A DNA stretch of 64,000 nucleotides from Thraustochytrium sp. TN22. Its lineage: Eukaryota > Sar > Bigyra > Thraustochytrida > Thraustochytriidae. Positions within the stretch are counted from its first letter, which is position 1. Every line of letters begins with the position of its first letter. The notes beneath the pieces were generated by a model. The model worked only from the letters and a program-made list of their open reading frames with translations, ran no database searches and had not been told where the DNA came from. The position numbers were made by a program, and so were the translations under genes. Below, one piece after another: positions 46,313-55,161 of the stretch. The stretch is taken from the NCBI GenBank assembly GCA_013306675.1, contig JABLUY010000100.1, positions 1 to 64,000 of the forward strand, read 5' to 3'.

Positions 46313-49300
46313 TCAGCCGCTTTCCTCCTCCATCTCATAGCACGTGCGCCCGTCCTTATTAGTGATCTTGTCGTTCGCACCCGCGCGCCGCAGCATAAAG
46401 AAGATGCGCTTGTGGTCGTATGCCTTGGCAAAGTGCATTGCCGTCTGGCCCGTCATGTTCTGCGCATCCAAGTTTACGCCTCGGTCAAGCAAAAGCTGCA
46501 CGTAGTCGTCGTGCCCGTTCTGTACGGCGACGTGCAGCAAGGTGTTCTCGCAGTCGTCGACCAGATCGAGGGACAGCGGGCTGGGGTCGCCGTCCACGAG
46601 TATGGTTGCGCCGTTGGGGTCCTCCCCCTGGGCGCCCGTGGGCGCCTCGAAGACCTTGATACCATTGATGAACGCGAGAAAGTCGTCGGTGCGATGCCAC
46701 CGGCAGCGTGAGAATACCGGGTGCACGAGTGGCCGGTCTTTGCGGCGCCGCAGCTTCGCCCGGAAGAGGCTGGCGTCCGGGTCGTCGTCGTCGTCGAGCC
46801 CGAGAATCTTTCGCATTCGAAGCTTCCAGCGCATGAGATAGTGTACAGAGCCCAGCGCGGCGGAGACCTCCTTGTCGCGGTGCACCTTGTCCAGCTCATA
46901 GCGCAATAGCCAGAGTGCGAACCAGGCGGCCTCCACGGCAGGCGTGGACTCTGGAGCAGCCTGCGCCCTCTTGAGCAGGTGTGCCACGTGCGCAAGCCTC
47001 TCGCGATGAGTGGCGATCTGGGCCACGAGGGCCGGCGTGGTGGCCTTGCCATCCAGGTCGCGAATGGCCTCTTGGGCATGCGGCTCCTCGGCCACCCACA
47101 GGTTGCGCAGGCGCGCCAGCGAAAGGTCGGCGTCCTTCAAGACGCCCGACTTGCGCGCCACGGCCGCCAGGCCCGCCTCGCCGCGCTCCCAGAGCGCCGC
47201 GGAGAAGGCGCCGTGCGCGAAGCAAGCGTCCACGAAGTCCTCGCGCTGCACGGTCTCCGCGTTGGTGCCACGACGCAGCGCATCTTGATGGACTTCCTCG
47301 ACGCCCAGCTTGCTCAGGCCCGGGTTCAGGGCACGCAGCGCCGTCACAAACTGCGCCGTGGTCAGAATGCCCTCCAAGCCCACGTCCGCCGCTTTGAAGA
47401 GCGCGTCGAGGCGCGCTCGCGCGCGCGCCTTGGCGGCCGCCCATTGCTCTAGCACGGGCTCCAGCATGTCTTCGACGGGTAGGACTTCGACGACGCTGCC
47501 GCCGCGCGGGGCGCCCTTGGGCAGCACCAGCGCCTTCGGGTTTACATGCAGCTCAAAGGCCAGGGTCCCGCACACCTGTGTCCAAAGCGCAGTGCGCTCC
47601 GTGGAAGCCAGCGCCTGAAGCGCGCGTGGAAAGCACTCCTCAGCGTTGACCAGGTCGACGTACAGGCGGCCGCTCTCCTTCTCCTCGAAGGCCCCTTGCG
47701 GGGTGTCCTCGGGGCCTGGCGCCAAGACCACCTCCACGAAATGCTCCAAGAACCTGGCGTCTGTCTCATCCAGCGGGTTCGGCGCGCCCTCCACGTGCGC
47801 GCCCAGCCCGAGCAGCCTGCCGAAGACGACGCCCAACACGCATTCCTCATGCGTGCAGGCGGAGACCGTGTCCAGAAAGTCCACAAGCTTGGTCTCCGCC
47901 ATCTTGGGGAGGCCGTACTTGTGCGAAAAGTACTCGTAGACGCACTCGCGGTACGCGGCAGGGCCGCCATCGAGCGCCTTGCCGGGCTCCGCCAAGATGG
48001 CCATCATGAGCCGCCGCGCCGCCTTGAGCGCGATGCGCCTGGGCTGGTACCCGTTGGGCAGCGTGGAAAGTAGTGGGACGAACTCGCGCGGCACGTGCGG
48101 GTTCGTCTTGTCTTGCGCCGGCTTGCGCTTTGTGGTCCAGCCCCCCTTGGCGAAGACCCAGCGCCGTCGCGAGTCGCCCGTGGGGTCCGCCTGCAGGGCC
48201 AGGTCGGCGGCGTCCACCTGCACGCGGGCGTCGCGCGTGCGCACGTGGAAGTGCTTGCTCGTGCCAGCCTGTTTGGAGCGCAACTCCAGCGAGCGCATGT
48301 CGTCCACGAGGCGGTCCAGGATGCCGTGCGCCTCGTTCAAGACGCTCCTGCGCCGCTCATTCTCCTTGCGCTCCTCCTCCTGTCGCTGGCGCACAAGGGC
48401 ATCCTTGCGTCGGCCGCGCTGCTGCGGCGACGTGGGTGACCCGGTGCTTAACGTGCGGGTCAGCGCACCAGCGCTTGCACTCATGAGCGCCTTGGTGGTG
48501 TCCCGCGCTAGCTTGACGGAGGGCGACCGAACACGCTTGGTACCCCCGCCGCCCACGCCGCCCACGCCGCCTGCGCCGCCCACGCCGCCGCCCAGCCCGA
48601 CTTGCCTGGCCGGCGCGAAGACGCGGACCAGCTCCTGCTGCAGCTCGCGGTGCCGCTCGAGCGCCTCGTCGAGGTCCTTTTGCAGGCGCTCGCGGTCGGC
48701 GGCCGCCGACGCGCCCTCGTGCGAGTGCGTCTCCTCCACCTGGTGCGCGAGATTGAGGATGTTACGCACCATGCGCCGGTTCACGAGCGCGATTGTCTTG
48801 CGCTTGACCTTGGCGTCCGTCTGCTCCAGCGTCTTGATGTCGGCCTCTCGCACCTTGATCTTCATCTTCTGGTAGTTGAGCCGCGAGTCCGTCGTGCGCA
48901 GCTCGCCCTCGAGCCGCGCGATCTCCGCGCGCGCTTCTTTGGTCTGTTGCGACACCAGCGCGTCGTGCCGCACAAGCATTTCGCGCAGACGCTCGTTGAG
49001 CCCTGTGCGTGTCTCCTGCAGCGCCTCGCGGCGGGCGCGGCACTTGAGCAGGTGCGCGCGTCGCCGCGCGCCCAGGTCTCGCAAGAGCTGCAGCAGCAGC
49101 GCCCACAGGTTGCCCAGGGTCTCGCCACCGTGCCGGTCTGAGGCGCGCGCTTTGCGCACGAGGTCCTCCATGCATAGCGTCAGCACGGTGAGCACCTCCC
49201 CGAACTGAATGTTGGGAGTCTCCGCTCGCACGCCCTGCATGCTCGCCTCCAGCCACGCGCGCAGTGCCGGCGGCACGCCGTCCCGCTCCATGTCAATTCC

Positions 49301-50014
49301 GGGTACGCGGCGGTGCTGCACGCTATGCTTTTGCACGCGCGGACTGGGCACGCGTGGCGCACTGGGTACGAGTTGGTGCGCCGGTGGTCTGCGGGGCAAC
49401 ACGTTCTCCGGGATTGGTACCGCCTCGCGCCTCTCCGCTGCCTGATTGCTTTGCGCGCTACCGCCGAGTCCAGGTCCGGGAGGCGACTCAAGTTCGTCGC
49501 CTGCTTCCGTATCGGTCATCCACGCATCATCCGCAATGAGGGCGCGCGCCTGGTCGAGCGCCTCGCGCTCAAGCTCGGCGACCCGCTGCAGCACGCGGCG
49601 GTCGAAGGCAGCCTTGACGGAGCCCATGAGCTGCGCCACGGCGGGGAGGCTCTCCATGAGCGCCAGCCACGCATTGCTGGCGACCTCGACGCGGTCCAGG
49701 GCCTCCTTGGCGCCGCCTTCTTTCCTGACCGCCCACAGGCGCGACTCCAAGTAGCCTTCAATATCCGCGAGCTTCTCCGGGCGCAGCGTCTGCAGGACTG
49801 CCTTGTGCGCCGAGACCTCCAGCCTCCCGCGATCCACCGCTGCCAGCTGGCTCCACTCCTTGCCGAGGCTGCGCCCCGTGCGCGACGCCTTGCGCGCGGC
49901 GGCCTCGCGCACGTCGTTCTCCAGCAGCGCCTCACGCTCATCGTCGGCGCGCTCTTCGAGGCGGTCCGCCGCGGCCCGCAGCGCCTCCTCGCCGACCTCG
50001 CCGCGCCCGAGCAT
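46313..50014 (-). CDS. Large coiled-coil protein with EF-hand-like segment and C-terminal ankyrin repeats
   Basis: The ATG at 50014 (MLGRGEVGEEALR) gives 1233 residues. The open frame upstream overlaps the divergent neighbour and is disfavoured. Residues about 1-150 and 290-480 are charged helices with heptad character (LEGELRTTDSRLNYQKMKIK). A Gly/Val-rich linker (about 488-505) and a Ser/Arg-rich part follow. A helical domain (ECVYEYFSHKYGLPKMAETK) comes next. Near 872-897 an EF-hand-like unit (LFKAADVGLEGILTTAQFV) appears without a full calcium loop. Residues about 1145-1225 have three ankyrin repeats (NTLLHVAVQNGHDDYVQLLL, GQTAMHFAKAYDHKRIFFML and a final NKDGRTCYEM). This mix is common among flagellar axoneme proteins, but the family is not identified and the role is inferred. 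Confidence 0.75.
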   Translation of the reverse strand: MLGRGEVGEEALRAAADRLEERADDEREALLENDVREAAARKASRTGRSLGKEWSQLAAVDRGRLEVSAHKAVLQTLRPEKLADIEGYLESRLWAVRKEGGAKEALDRVEVASNAWLALMESLPAVAQLMGSVKAAFDRRVLQRVAELEREALDQARALIADDAWMTDTEAGDELESPPGPGLGGSAQSNQAAERREAVPIPENVLPRRPPAHQLVPSAPRVPSPRVQKHSVQHRRVPGIDMERDGVPPALRAWLEASMQGVRAETPNIQFGEVLTVLTLCMEDLVRKARASDRHGGETLGNLWALLLQLLRDLGARRRAHLLKCRARREALQETRTGLNERLREMLVRHDALVSQQTKEARAEIARLEGELRTTDSRLNYQKMKIKVREADIKTLEQTDAKVKRKTIALVNRRMVRNILNLAHQVEETHSHEGASAAADRERLQKDLDEALERHRELQQELVRVFAPARQVGLGGGVGGAGGVGGVGGGGTKRVRSPSVKLARDTTKALMSASAGALTRTLSTGSPTSPQQRGRRKDALVRQRQEEERKENERRRSVLNEAHGILDRLVDDMRSLELRSKQAGTSKHFHVRTRDARVQVDAADLALQADPTGDSRRRWVFAKGGWTTKRKPAQDKTNPHVPREFVPLLSTLPNGYQPRRIALKAARRLMMAILAEPGKALDGGPAAYRECVYEYFSHKYGLPKMAETKLVDFLDTVSACTHEECVLGVVFGRLLGLGAHVEGAPNPLDETDARFLEHFVEVVLAPGPEDTPQGAFEEKESGRLYVDLVNAEECFPRALQALASTERTALWTQVCGTLAFELHVNPKALVLPKGAPRGGSVVEVLPVEDMLEPVLEQWAAAKARARARLDALFKAADVGLEGILTTAQFVTALRALNPGLSKLGVEEVHQDALRRGTNAETVQREDFVDACFAHGAFSAALWERGEAGLAAVARKSGVLKDADLSLARLRNLWVAEEPHAQEAIRDLDGKATTPALVAQIATHRERLAHVAHLLKRAQAAPESTPAVEAAWFALWLLRYELDKVHRDKEVSAALGSVHYLMRWKLRMRKILGLDDDDDPDASLFRAKLRRRKDRPLVHPVFSRCRWHRTDDFLAFINGIKVFEAPTGAQGEDPNGATILVDGDPSPLSLDLVDDCENTLLHVAVQNGHDDYVQLLLDRGVNLDAQNMTGQTAMHFAKAYDHKRIFFMLRRAGANDKITNKDGRTCYEMEEESG

Positions 50015-50330
50015 GCTGCGCGCTCGGGCTCGCGCGAGCGCCGCCGCCCAAGCGCGCCCAAGCGCGGCGGAGAACCTGGTTTTCCCTCTCTCTTTGCTGC
50101 CTGCGACAGCGAAAAAGCGAACCTCTGCGAGGGGCCACCTCCGAGCGCCACTCAGCCCTCGAAACGGTCGCGCTCCGCAGCCTGAGCACAAGCCAAGCCA
50201 AGCCAAGCAATGCGAAGCGAGCGACACGAACTCGACAAGGCAGCCAGAGCGCAGCGCAGGCCCGTACGCGCCTTGGAGGCTGCTCGCGACGGAGCCCAGG
50301 GCGACCAAGGGCCGCCGCGCGCGGGGATCC
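50015..50330. promoter_or_regulatory. Short divergent region, possible bidirectional promoter
   Basis: 316 bases separate two divergent start codons. AAGCCAAGCC repeats occur near 50190-50208. Shared transcription control is inferred from layout. Confidence 0.4.
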
Positions 50331-51359
50331 ATGGGCGGGCCGACGCGCACGCGGCCTGCTTCGGCGGGACCGTCGCGGCTCGAGAAGCTTCAAGACGAGG
50401 ACGACGCTGCCTGCTTGGCGACCACGACGAGGACGAAGACGACGCGGCCGAGGAGCGCGGCTACGCGGCGAGGCGCACGGGAGTCCAAAAGTGCAGCCGC
50501 GGCGGCCGGAGGAGGCGCCGCGGCCGTGCGGGCAAGACGCAAGCGCGTGAGACCGCGCACAGCACCGCCGAGGCGCGCCACGGGAAATGGCGTGGCGAGC
50601 GTGGACGACTGGCAGGCGGCGCTGCGCAAGCACGGCCTACTGGAGGACCCGCTGGGCAGCGAGCGCCGCGATCCGCCGCCCGTGTCGCAAAAGTACCTGG
50701 TGCAGGAGGCACGACGCCGGCGCGAGTCGAATCACAAGCTATTGGACGACATCCGGAATGAGCAAGCGCAGTACGAGCGTGCGTGCACGCAGCGCATGAG
50801 CGAGGCGTCTCGGTGGGCGCACCACCTTGGGCTCCGGAAGAAGTTCAACCCCATTTTCATTCGCACGAACGCGACCGAGGGCGCCCCGGGCACGGTGGGC
50901 CGCGTCTTCGGCTACATGGGCGAGCTGCGCTGCGAGGTCGTGGCCAAGGAGGACAGCCAGAGCTGCATCGTCTCGTGCGCCCTCTTCGACAGGGAGCACG
51001 CGCGCCTGCGCGCCATGTATGAGCGCTGTCTGGCAGACGAGCACGAGCGCGCCGCCGCGCTCGTCCTGGTGGACGAGCCCATCGCGCAGCCGCAAGAGGC
51101 AACGCGCGCCATGCCGTCGTCCCCGCTTCGGTCTCGTGGGCGGCGGCGATCCTCGGTCCCTACGGCGCTCTCCCCATTGCGCAGCGGGGCTAAGTCCCCG
51201 CTCATGAGCGACTTTGAGCGCCGCCTTTCATCGCAGGAGCGCTGTGAGTCGGACGAGGTCACCTGCGAGCTTGAGGCCGTCTTGGCCGCGACACGCGAGC
51301 TCGAAGCGCATCTGCGTCGTCAGCGCAAGCTTTTGCGTGACCACGGTTGGAACTTATGA
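50331..51359 (+). CDS. Putative cytoskeletal protein with RPASAG N-terminus
   Basis: The ATG at 50331 gives 342 residues. The N-terminus MGGPTRTRPASAGPSRLEKL has the RPxSAG motif often seen at the start of flagellar and microtubule-associated proteins in protists. MGG could also be myristoylated. A basic, Arg/Ala-rich linker leads to a helical region (YLVQEARRRRESNHKLLDDI, NEQAQYERACTQRMSEASRW) and a compact segment with GRVFGYMGELRCEVVAKEDS, where strands alternate. The C-terminus is again basic and Ser-rich, then helical (CELEAVLAATRELEAHLRRQ). No enzyme motif is present. It shares a 316-base divergent upstream region with the large coiled-coil/ankyrin gene, which fits a common structure, but this is inference. 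Confidence 0.7.
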   Translation: MGGPTRTRPASAGPSRLEKLQDEDDAACLATTTRTKTTRPRSAATRRGARESKSAAAAAGGGAAAVRARRKRVRPRTAPPRRATGNGVASVDDWQAALRKHGLLEDPLGSERRDPPPVSQKYLVQEARRRRESNHKLLDDIRNEQAQYERACTQRMSEASRWAHHLGLRKKFNPIFIRTNATEGAPGTVGRVFGYMGELRCEVVAKEDSQSCIVSCALFDREHARLRAMYERCLADEHERAAALVLVDEPIAQPQEATRAMPSSPLRSRGRRRSSVPTALSPLRSGAKSPLMSDFERRLSSQERCESDEVTCELEAVLAATRELEAHLRRQRKLLRDHGWNL

Positions 51360-51924
51360 CTTGCGCAGAGCAACTTTACCACCGTGACTTTCGCCATGCG
51401 TGCGTGAAAAAAATTCAACATGCACTGCCGTCACTAGGCTACAAGCAACCGCGGCGCTTCCTTTCGAGTTTTGATGAAGACACAGAGTAGTACAGCTCGT
51501 TCCCTAATAGGATCTCTCCGGTCCCGGGCTTGCAGCGCACAGCAACGGCAGGCGGGGGCCGCGACCACAAGAACTTTTTTTTAAACAATAAATGGCAACA
51601 ACACTGCAACGCGAGATCGGTCCAGAGCATCCCTCATTCTGATGCAGAAACTTTGGCCTCGCCTTTCGCGCAGCCAACTTCAAGTTCTGTTGTGCGGCCT
51701 CGCGTTCCGCAGGTTCTCAGGGTTCCAGGAGATCGAAGCAGCCTTCGAGCCGGTCGGTGCTCCAACCTGGCGACGGCAACAGTCCGCATTGCCCGCGTCT
51801 CGCCAGCCGTCGCCTTTGCGCGCGCAGCTCCGGCGCTAGCCTCTCCGCTCTCGCAGACGCCTTCTCCCGCCCGCCCGCCCGTCGGCTGTGCAGACCGCGC
51901 CGGAGGTGGACCCCGGTCGAGACC
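51360..51924. other. Intergenic region upstream of the PDI-type gene
   Basis: The first half is A/T-richer (AAAAAAATTCAAC, TTTTTTTTAAACAATAAATGG) and probably contains the polyadenylation region of the upstream gene. The second half is the GC-rich 5' flank of the PDI-type gene. No gene is supported. Confidence 0.45.
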
Positions 51925-52658
51925 ATGGTGCGGACGTTGGCCGTGGTGCTCCTGGCGGCGCTCGCGCTCGCGGCGCCGGCGCTGGCGGACGACGTGAAGC
52001 AGCTGACGCCGGCGAACTTTGACGAGGTTGTGGTGGACTCGGGCAAGAACACCTTCGTGAAGTTCTTCGCGCCGTGGTGGTGAGTTTGTGTGCTGGGTGA
52101 ACTTGTCGACGACGACGACGATGACGACGACCACGACGGCGGCGGGGACGACGACGCTGATGACCCTTGAGACGGAGACGGAGTGGAGACTGACGCGTTC
52201 TGCACGATCCTCGCAGCGGCCACTGCAAGCGCATGGCGCCGGATTACGTGAAGCTTGCGACGGAGTTCAAGGACTCGGCGTCGGTCACCATCGCCGAGGT
52301 GGACTGCACGCAGCACCAGAGCCTCTGCACGGATCACGGCGTGCAGGGCTTCCCGACGCTCAAGGTTTTCAAGGGCTCCAAGGAGAGTGAAAAGTATGAG
52401 AAGGGCCGCAGTCTGGATCAGATGCGCTCGTACATCAAGGCGAACCTCGACAAGGGCTGCCAGGTCTCGAACCTGAGCAGCTGCTCCGAGAAGGAGGCCG
52501 ACTACTACGCCAAGTGGCTCGCCAAGGGCGCCGATGCTGTCTCTTCCGAGATGGAGCGCCTTCAGGGCATGACCTCCAAGACCATGACCGCCGACCTCAA
52601 GAAGTGGCTCATGGCTCGCATCAACATCCTCAAGCAGGTCGTTGCGTCCTCCGCCTGA
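51925..52658 (+). CDS. Protein disulfide isomerase-type ER protein: one thioredoxin domain plus D domain, two exons
   Basis: The exons are 51925-52079 and 52217-52658 (198 residues). The intron of 137 bases runs GTGAGTTTG to CTCGCAG with a CTGAC branch-like motif. Residues 1-22 are a signal peptide ending APALA. The thioredoxin domain begins VKQLTPANFDEVVVDSGKNT and carries FFAPWCGHCKRMAP with the CGHC active site at 52-55. The intron interrupts the first active-site Cys codon. GFPTLKVFKG holds the cis-proline. The last 50 residues (YYAKWLAKGADAVSSEMERL and TADLKKWLMARINILKQVV) are a helical D domain as in ERp29 and plant PDIL2. There is no KDEL-type ending. It should form or isomerise disulfides in the secretory pathway. 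It lacks the second thioredoxin domain of full PDI. Confidence 0.92.
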
Positions 52659-53273
52659 TGAGCCAAAGGTGCGCGCGCGCGCTGTGCAATCAATCCTGGG
52701 TCTCTCTGTGCCGCGCTGGTCAGATTTCCCTTCGATAGACGACCGGCCTGGCTTGGCCTGGCGATCGCTTGGCGGATAGGCAGGCAAGCAGGCAGGCAAG
52801 CAGGCAGGCAGGCAAGCAAGCAGGCAGGAAGGAAGGAGGAGGCCGTGAGCCTCCACTTCTCTTTCGCACCATTTATCTTTTTCTCTTTTTACGCGATGAG
52901 CTTGGCACCTTGTTGCACCCCAAGCACCCCGTGACGGTCGGTCGCTCACAGCCAAGTGGCGTTCGGTAGCTCACAGTCAGCAGTTTGTTTTCCACAGCCC
53001 CCGCCAGCCTGCTTGAAGCGGATGTTTCTCTTGATGAAGATGCCGTGGATGCTTTCTTCGCCTTGCTTCCGAGTCCCAGCATCGCGTCCGAAAGGGCGTC
53101 CGGGACGCGTCCGCGACGGTCCGGAAGGGCGTCGAGGTGGCGGCGGCGGCGCAGACGACGAAGAGCGCGCGCGCGGCGGCGGCGGCGCGCGGCGCGGGCG
53201 GCGGCGCGCGCGGGCGGCGGCGGCGCGGGGTACGGCGGGCGCGCCTTGGCGCGCCTTGGCGGCACGCGGCAAA
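52659..53273. other. Intergenic region with CAGG/CAAG microsatellite
   Basis: A CAGGCAAG-type simple repeat lies at 52778-52837. The rest is A/T-richer at first, then a very GC-rich stretch before SRP54. The open frame continuing upstream from SRP54 begins at an ATG near 52956 but has poor coding character and is not included. Confidence 0.5.
52778..52837. repeat. CAGG/CAAG tetranucleotide microsatellite
   Basis: About fifteen tetranucleotide units, mostly CAGG with interspersed CAAG and final GAAGG. Confidence 0.85.
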
Positions 53274-54893
53274 ATGGTGCTCCAGGAGCTGGGCGCGAAG
53301 ATCAATGGGGCGCTGAGCAAGCTGAGCGCGGCCTCGGAGGTGGACGAGGAGGCGGTGGACGGCGCGCTCAAGGAGATCAGCGCGGCGCTGCTCATGTCGG
53401 ACGTGAACGTGCGCACGGTGGCGGAGATGCGGACCAACATCAAGCGCGAGATCATGCAGGACGACGTGCGCGCAGGGTCGACCAACAAGGTGCGGCAGAT
53501 CCGCAACGCCGTCTTCAGCGAGCTGGTGCGGCTGCTGTCGCCCGACGTGGAGGCGTACAAGCCGGTGAAGGGGCGCGCGAACGTGTTCATGTTCGTGGGT
53601 CTGCAGGGCTCGGGCAAGACGACGTCGATCGCCAAGTTCGCCAACTACTGGGCGCGCAAGGGCTGGAAGACGGCCATGGTGTGCTGCGACACCTTCCGCG
53701 CCGGCGCGCTGGACCAGATGAAGCAGAACGCGCTCAAGCTGCGCATCCCGTACTTTGGCAACCCGCTGGAGGCGGACCCGGTGCGCCTGGCCGAGGAGGG
53801 CACGGCCCACTTCCGCGCGGAGGGCTACGAGATTATCCTGGTGGACACGTCGGGCCGGCACCAGCAGGAGGCGGAGCTCTTCGAGGAGATGGAGCAGGTG
53901 ATGGACGTGGTGGAGCCGGACGAGGTCATCTTCGTCATGGACTCCACCATCGGCCAGGCCGTGGCGGACCAGGCGACCGCCTTCAAGGAGAGCGTCCCGG
54001 TCGGCTCGGTCATCATCACCAAGCTGGATGGCCATGCCAAGGGCGGCGGTGCGCTGTCGGCCGTGGCGGCCACCAACGCGCCCATCACCTTCATCGGCAC
54101 GGGCGAGCATTTTGACGAGCTCGAGCGCTTCGACGCGCGCTCCTTCGTGAGCCGCCTCATGGGCCTCGGCGACATGCGCGGGTTCATGGAGAAGCTCGCG
54201 GACACCAACGCGCTTGAGAAGTCCCCTGAGATGATGGAGCGCCTGCAAAAGGGCCAGTTCACGCTGCGCGACCTTCGTGACCAGTTCAAGACCATTCTCA
54301 GCATGGGCAGCCTGGGCCAGCTCGTGAGCATGATCCCCGGCCTCTCGCAGATGATGCAGGGCCAGGACGCCGGCGCGGCGCAGAAGAGCATCGAGGGCTT
54401 TATGAACTGTTTCGACTCCATGACCGAGGACGAGCTCGATGGCATCTACCGCTCGCGCGTGCCGGACCCGAAACAGCCCGGCAAGTACACCTTCATCTAC
54501 GAGAAGCAGCTCTCCGAGTCGCGCATGCGCCGCATCGCGCGCGGCTCCGGCGTCCCGCTGCAGCGCCTCTACCTGCTTATCCAGCAGCACAAGCAGTTCG
54601 AGTCCATGGTTGGCAAGCTAGGCAAGAAGGGCCTCATGAACGACCAGCGCATGCAGCAGCAGATGCAGCGCAACCCGGGCCAGCTCATGCAGCAGCTCCA
54701 GAGCTCCATGGACCCGCGCATGCTCCAGCAGCTCGGCGGCATGGGCAACATGATGGAAATGTTCAAGGGCCTCACCGAGGGCGGCGGCATGGCCGACATG
54801 ATGAAGCAGATGGGCCTCGGCGGCGCCCCCCCTGGCGGCATGGGTGGCGGCATGGGCGGCGCGCGCGGCGGTCGGGGCGGCCGCAGGCGCTAG
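53274..54893 (+). CDS. SRP54: Signal recognition particle 54 kDa subunit (SRP54)
   Basis: The ATG at 53274 (MVLQELGAKINGALSKLSAA) matches the usual start and gives 539 residues. The N domain is helical. The GTPase domain has GLQGSGKTTSIAKFANYW (109-126), DTFRAGALDQMKQNA, DTSGRHQQEAELFEEM and TKLDGHAKGGGALSAV, followed by PITFIGTGEHFDELERFD. These are the full set of SRP GTPase motifs in their eukaryotic form. The M domain at the C-terminus is rich in methionine (MQQQMQRNPGQLMQQL, MGNMMEMF) and binds signal sequences and SRP RNA. The tail ends in Gly/Met/Arg repeats (PPGGMGGGMGGARGGRGGRR). SRP54 targets ribosomes to the ER receptor. The MLH1 gene is convergent, 268 bases away. Confidence 0.97.
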   Translation: MVLQELGAKINGALSKLSAASEVDEEAVDGALKEISAALLMSDVNVRTVAEMRTNIKREIMQDDVRAGSTNKVRQIRNAVFSELVRLLSPDVEAYKPVKGRANVFMFVGLQGSGKTTSIAKFANYWARKGWKTAMVCCDTFRAGALDQMKQNALKLRIPYFGNPLEADPVRLAEEGTAHFRAEGYEIILVDTSGRHQQEAELFEEMEQVMDVVEPDEVIFVMDSTIGQAVADQATAFKESVPVGSVIITKLDGHAKGGGALSAVAATNAPITFIGTGEHFDELERFDARSFVSRLMGLGDMRGFMEKLADTNALEKSPEMMERLQKGQFTLRDLRDQFKTILSMGSLGQLVSMIPGLSQMMQGQDAGAAQKSIEGFMNCFDSMTEDELDGIYRSRVPDPKQPGKYTFIYEKQLSESRMRRIARGSGVPLQRLYLLIQQHKQFESMVGKLGKKGLMNDQRMQQQMQRNPGQLMQQLQSSMDPRMLQQLGGMGNMMEMFKGLTEGGGMADMMKQMGLGGAPPGGMGGGMGGARGGRGGRRR

Positions 54894-55161
54894 TCGCGAG
54901 CCACGGCCGGTCCTCCCACCCCACGAAGCCAAGCAAGGGCGACGACAGCCAACAGACCGCTGGCAACCAACCTGATGAAGACAACAAGAACCGCCAAACG
55001 GCGGGCATGGCAACGCGAGCAGCGACTCGGAGTCACAGCCCGATCGATACCACAGCAGTGAAGTCAACCAGTTTTAGAGCAAAGGTTGGCCCGGCGTGTC
55101 GAGCGCCCTTGCCTCCCGAGGCTAAACACGTTTACTTACTGTTAGCTTACAATCCTCTTCG

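Noticed and set aside
50015-50350. Upstream extension of the large coiled-coil/ankyrin protein to an ATG at 50332
   Set aside because: It would overlap the start of the divergent gene and its composition is non-conserved-looking. The ATG at 50014 leaves a normal promoter gap.
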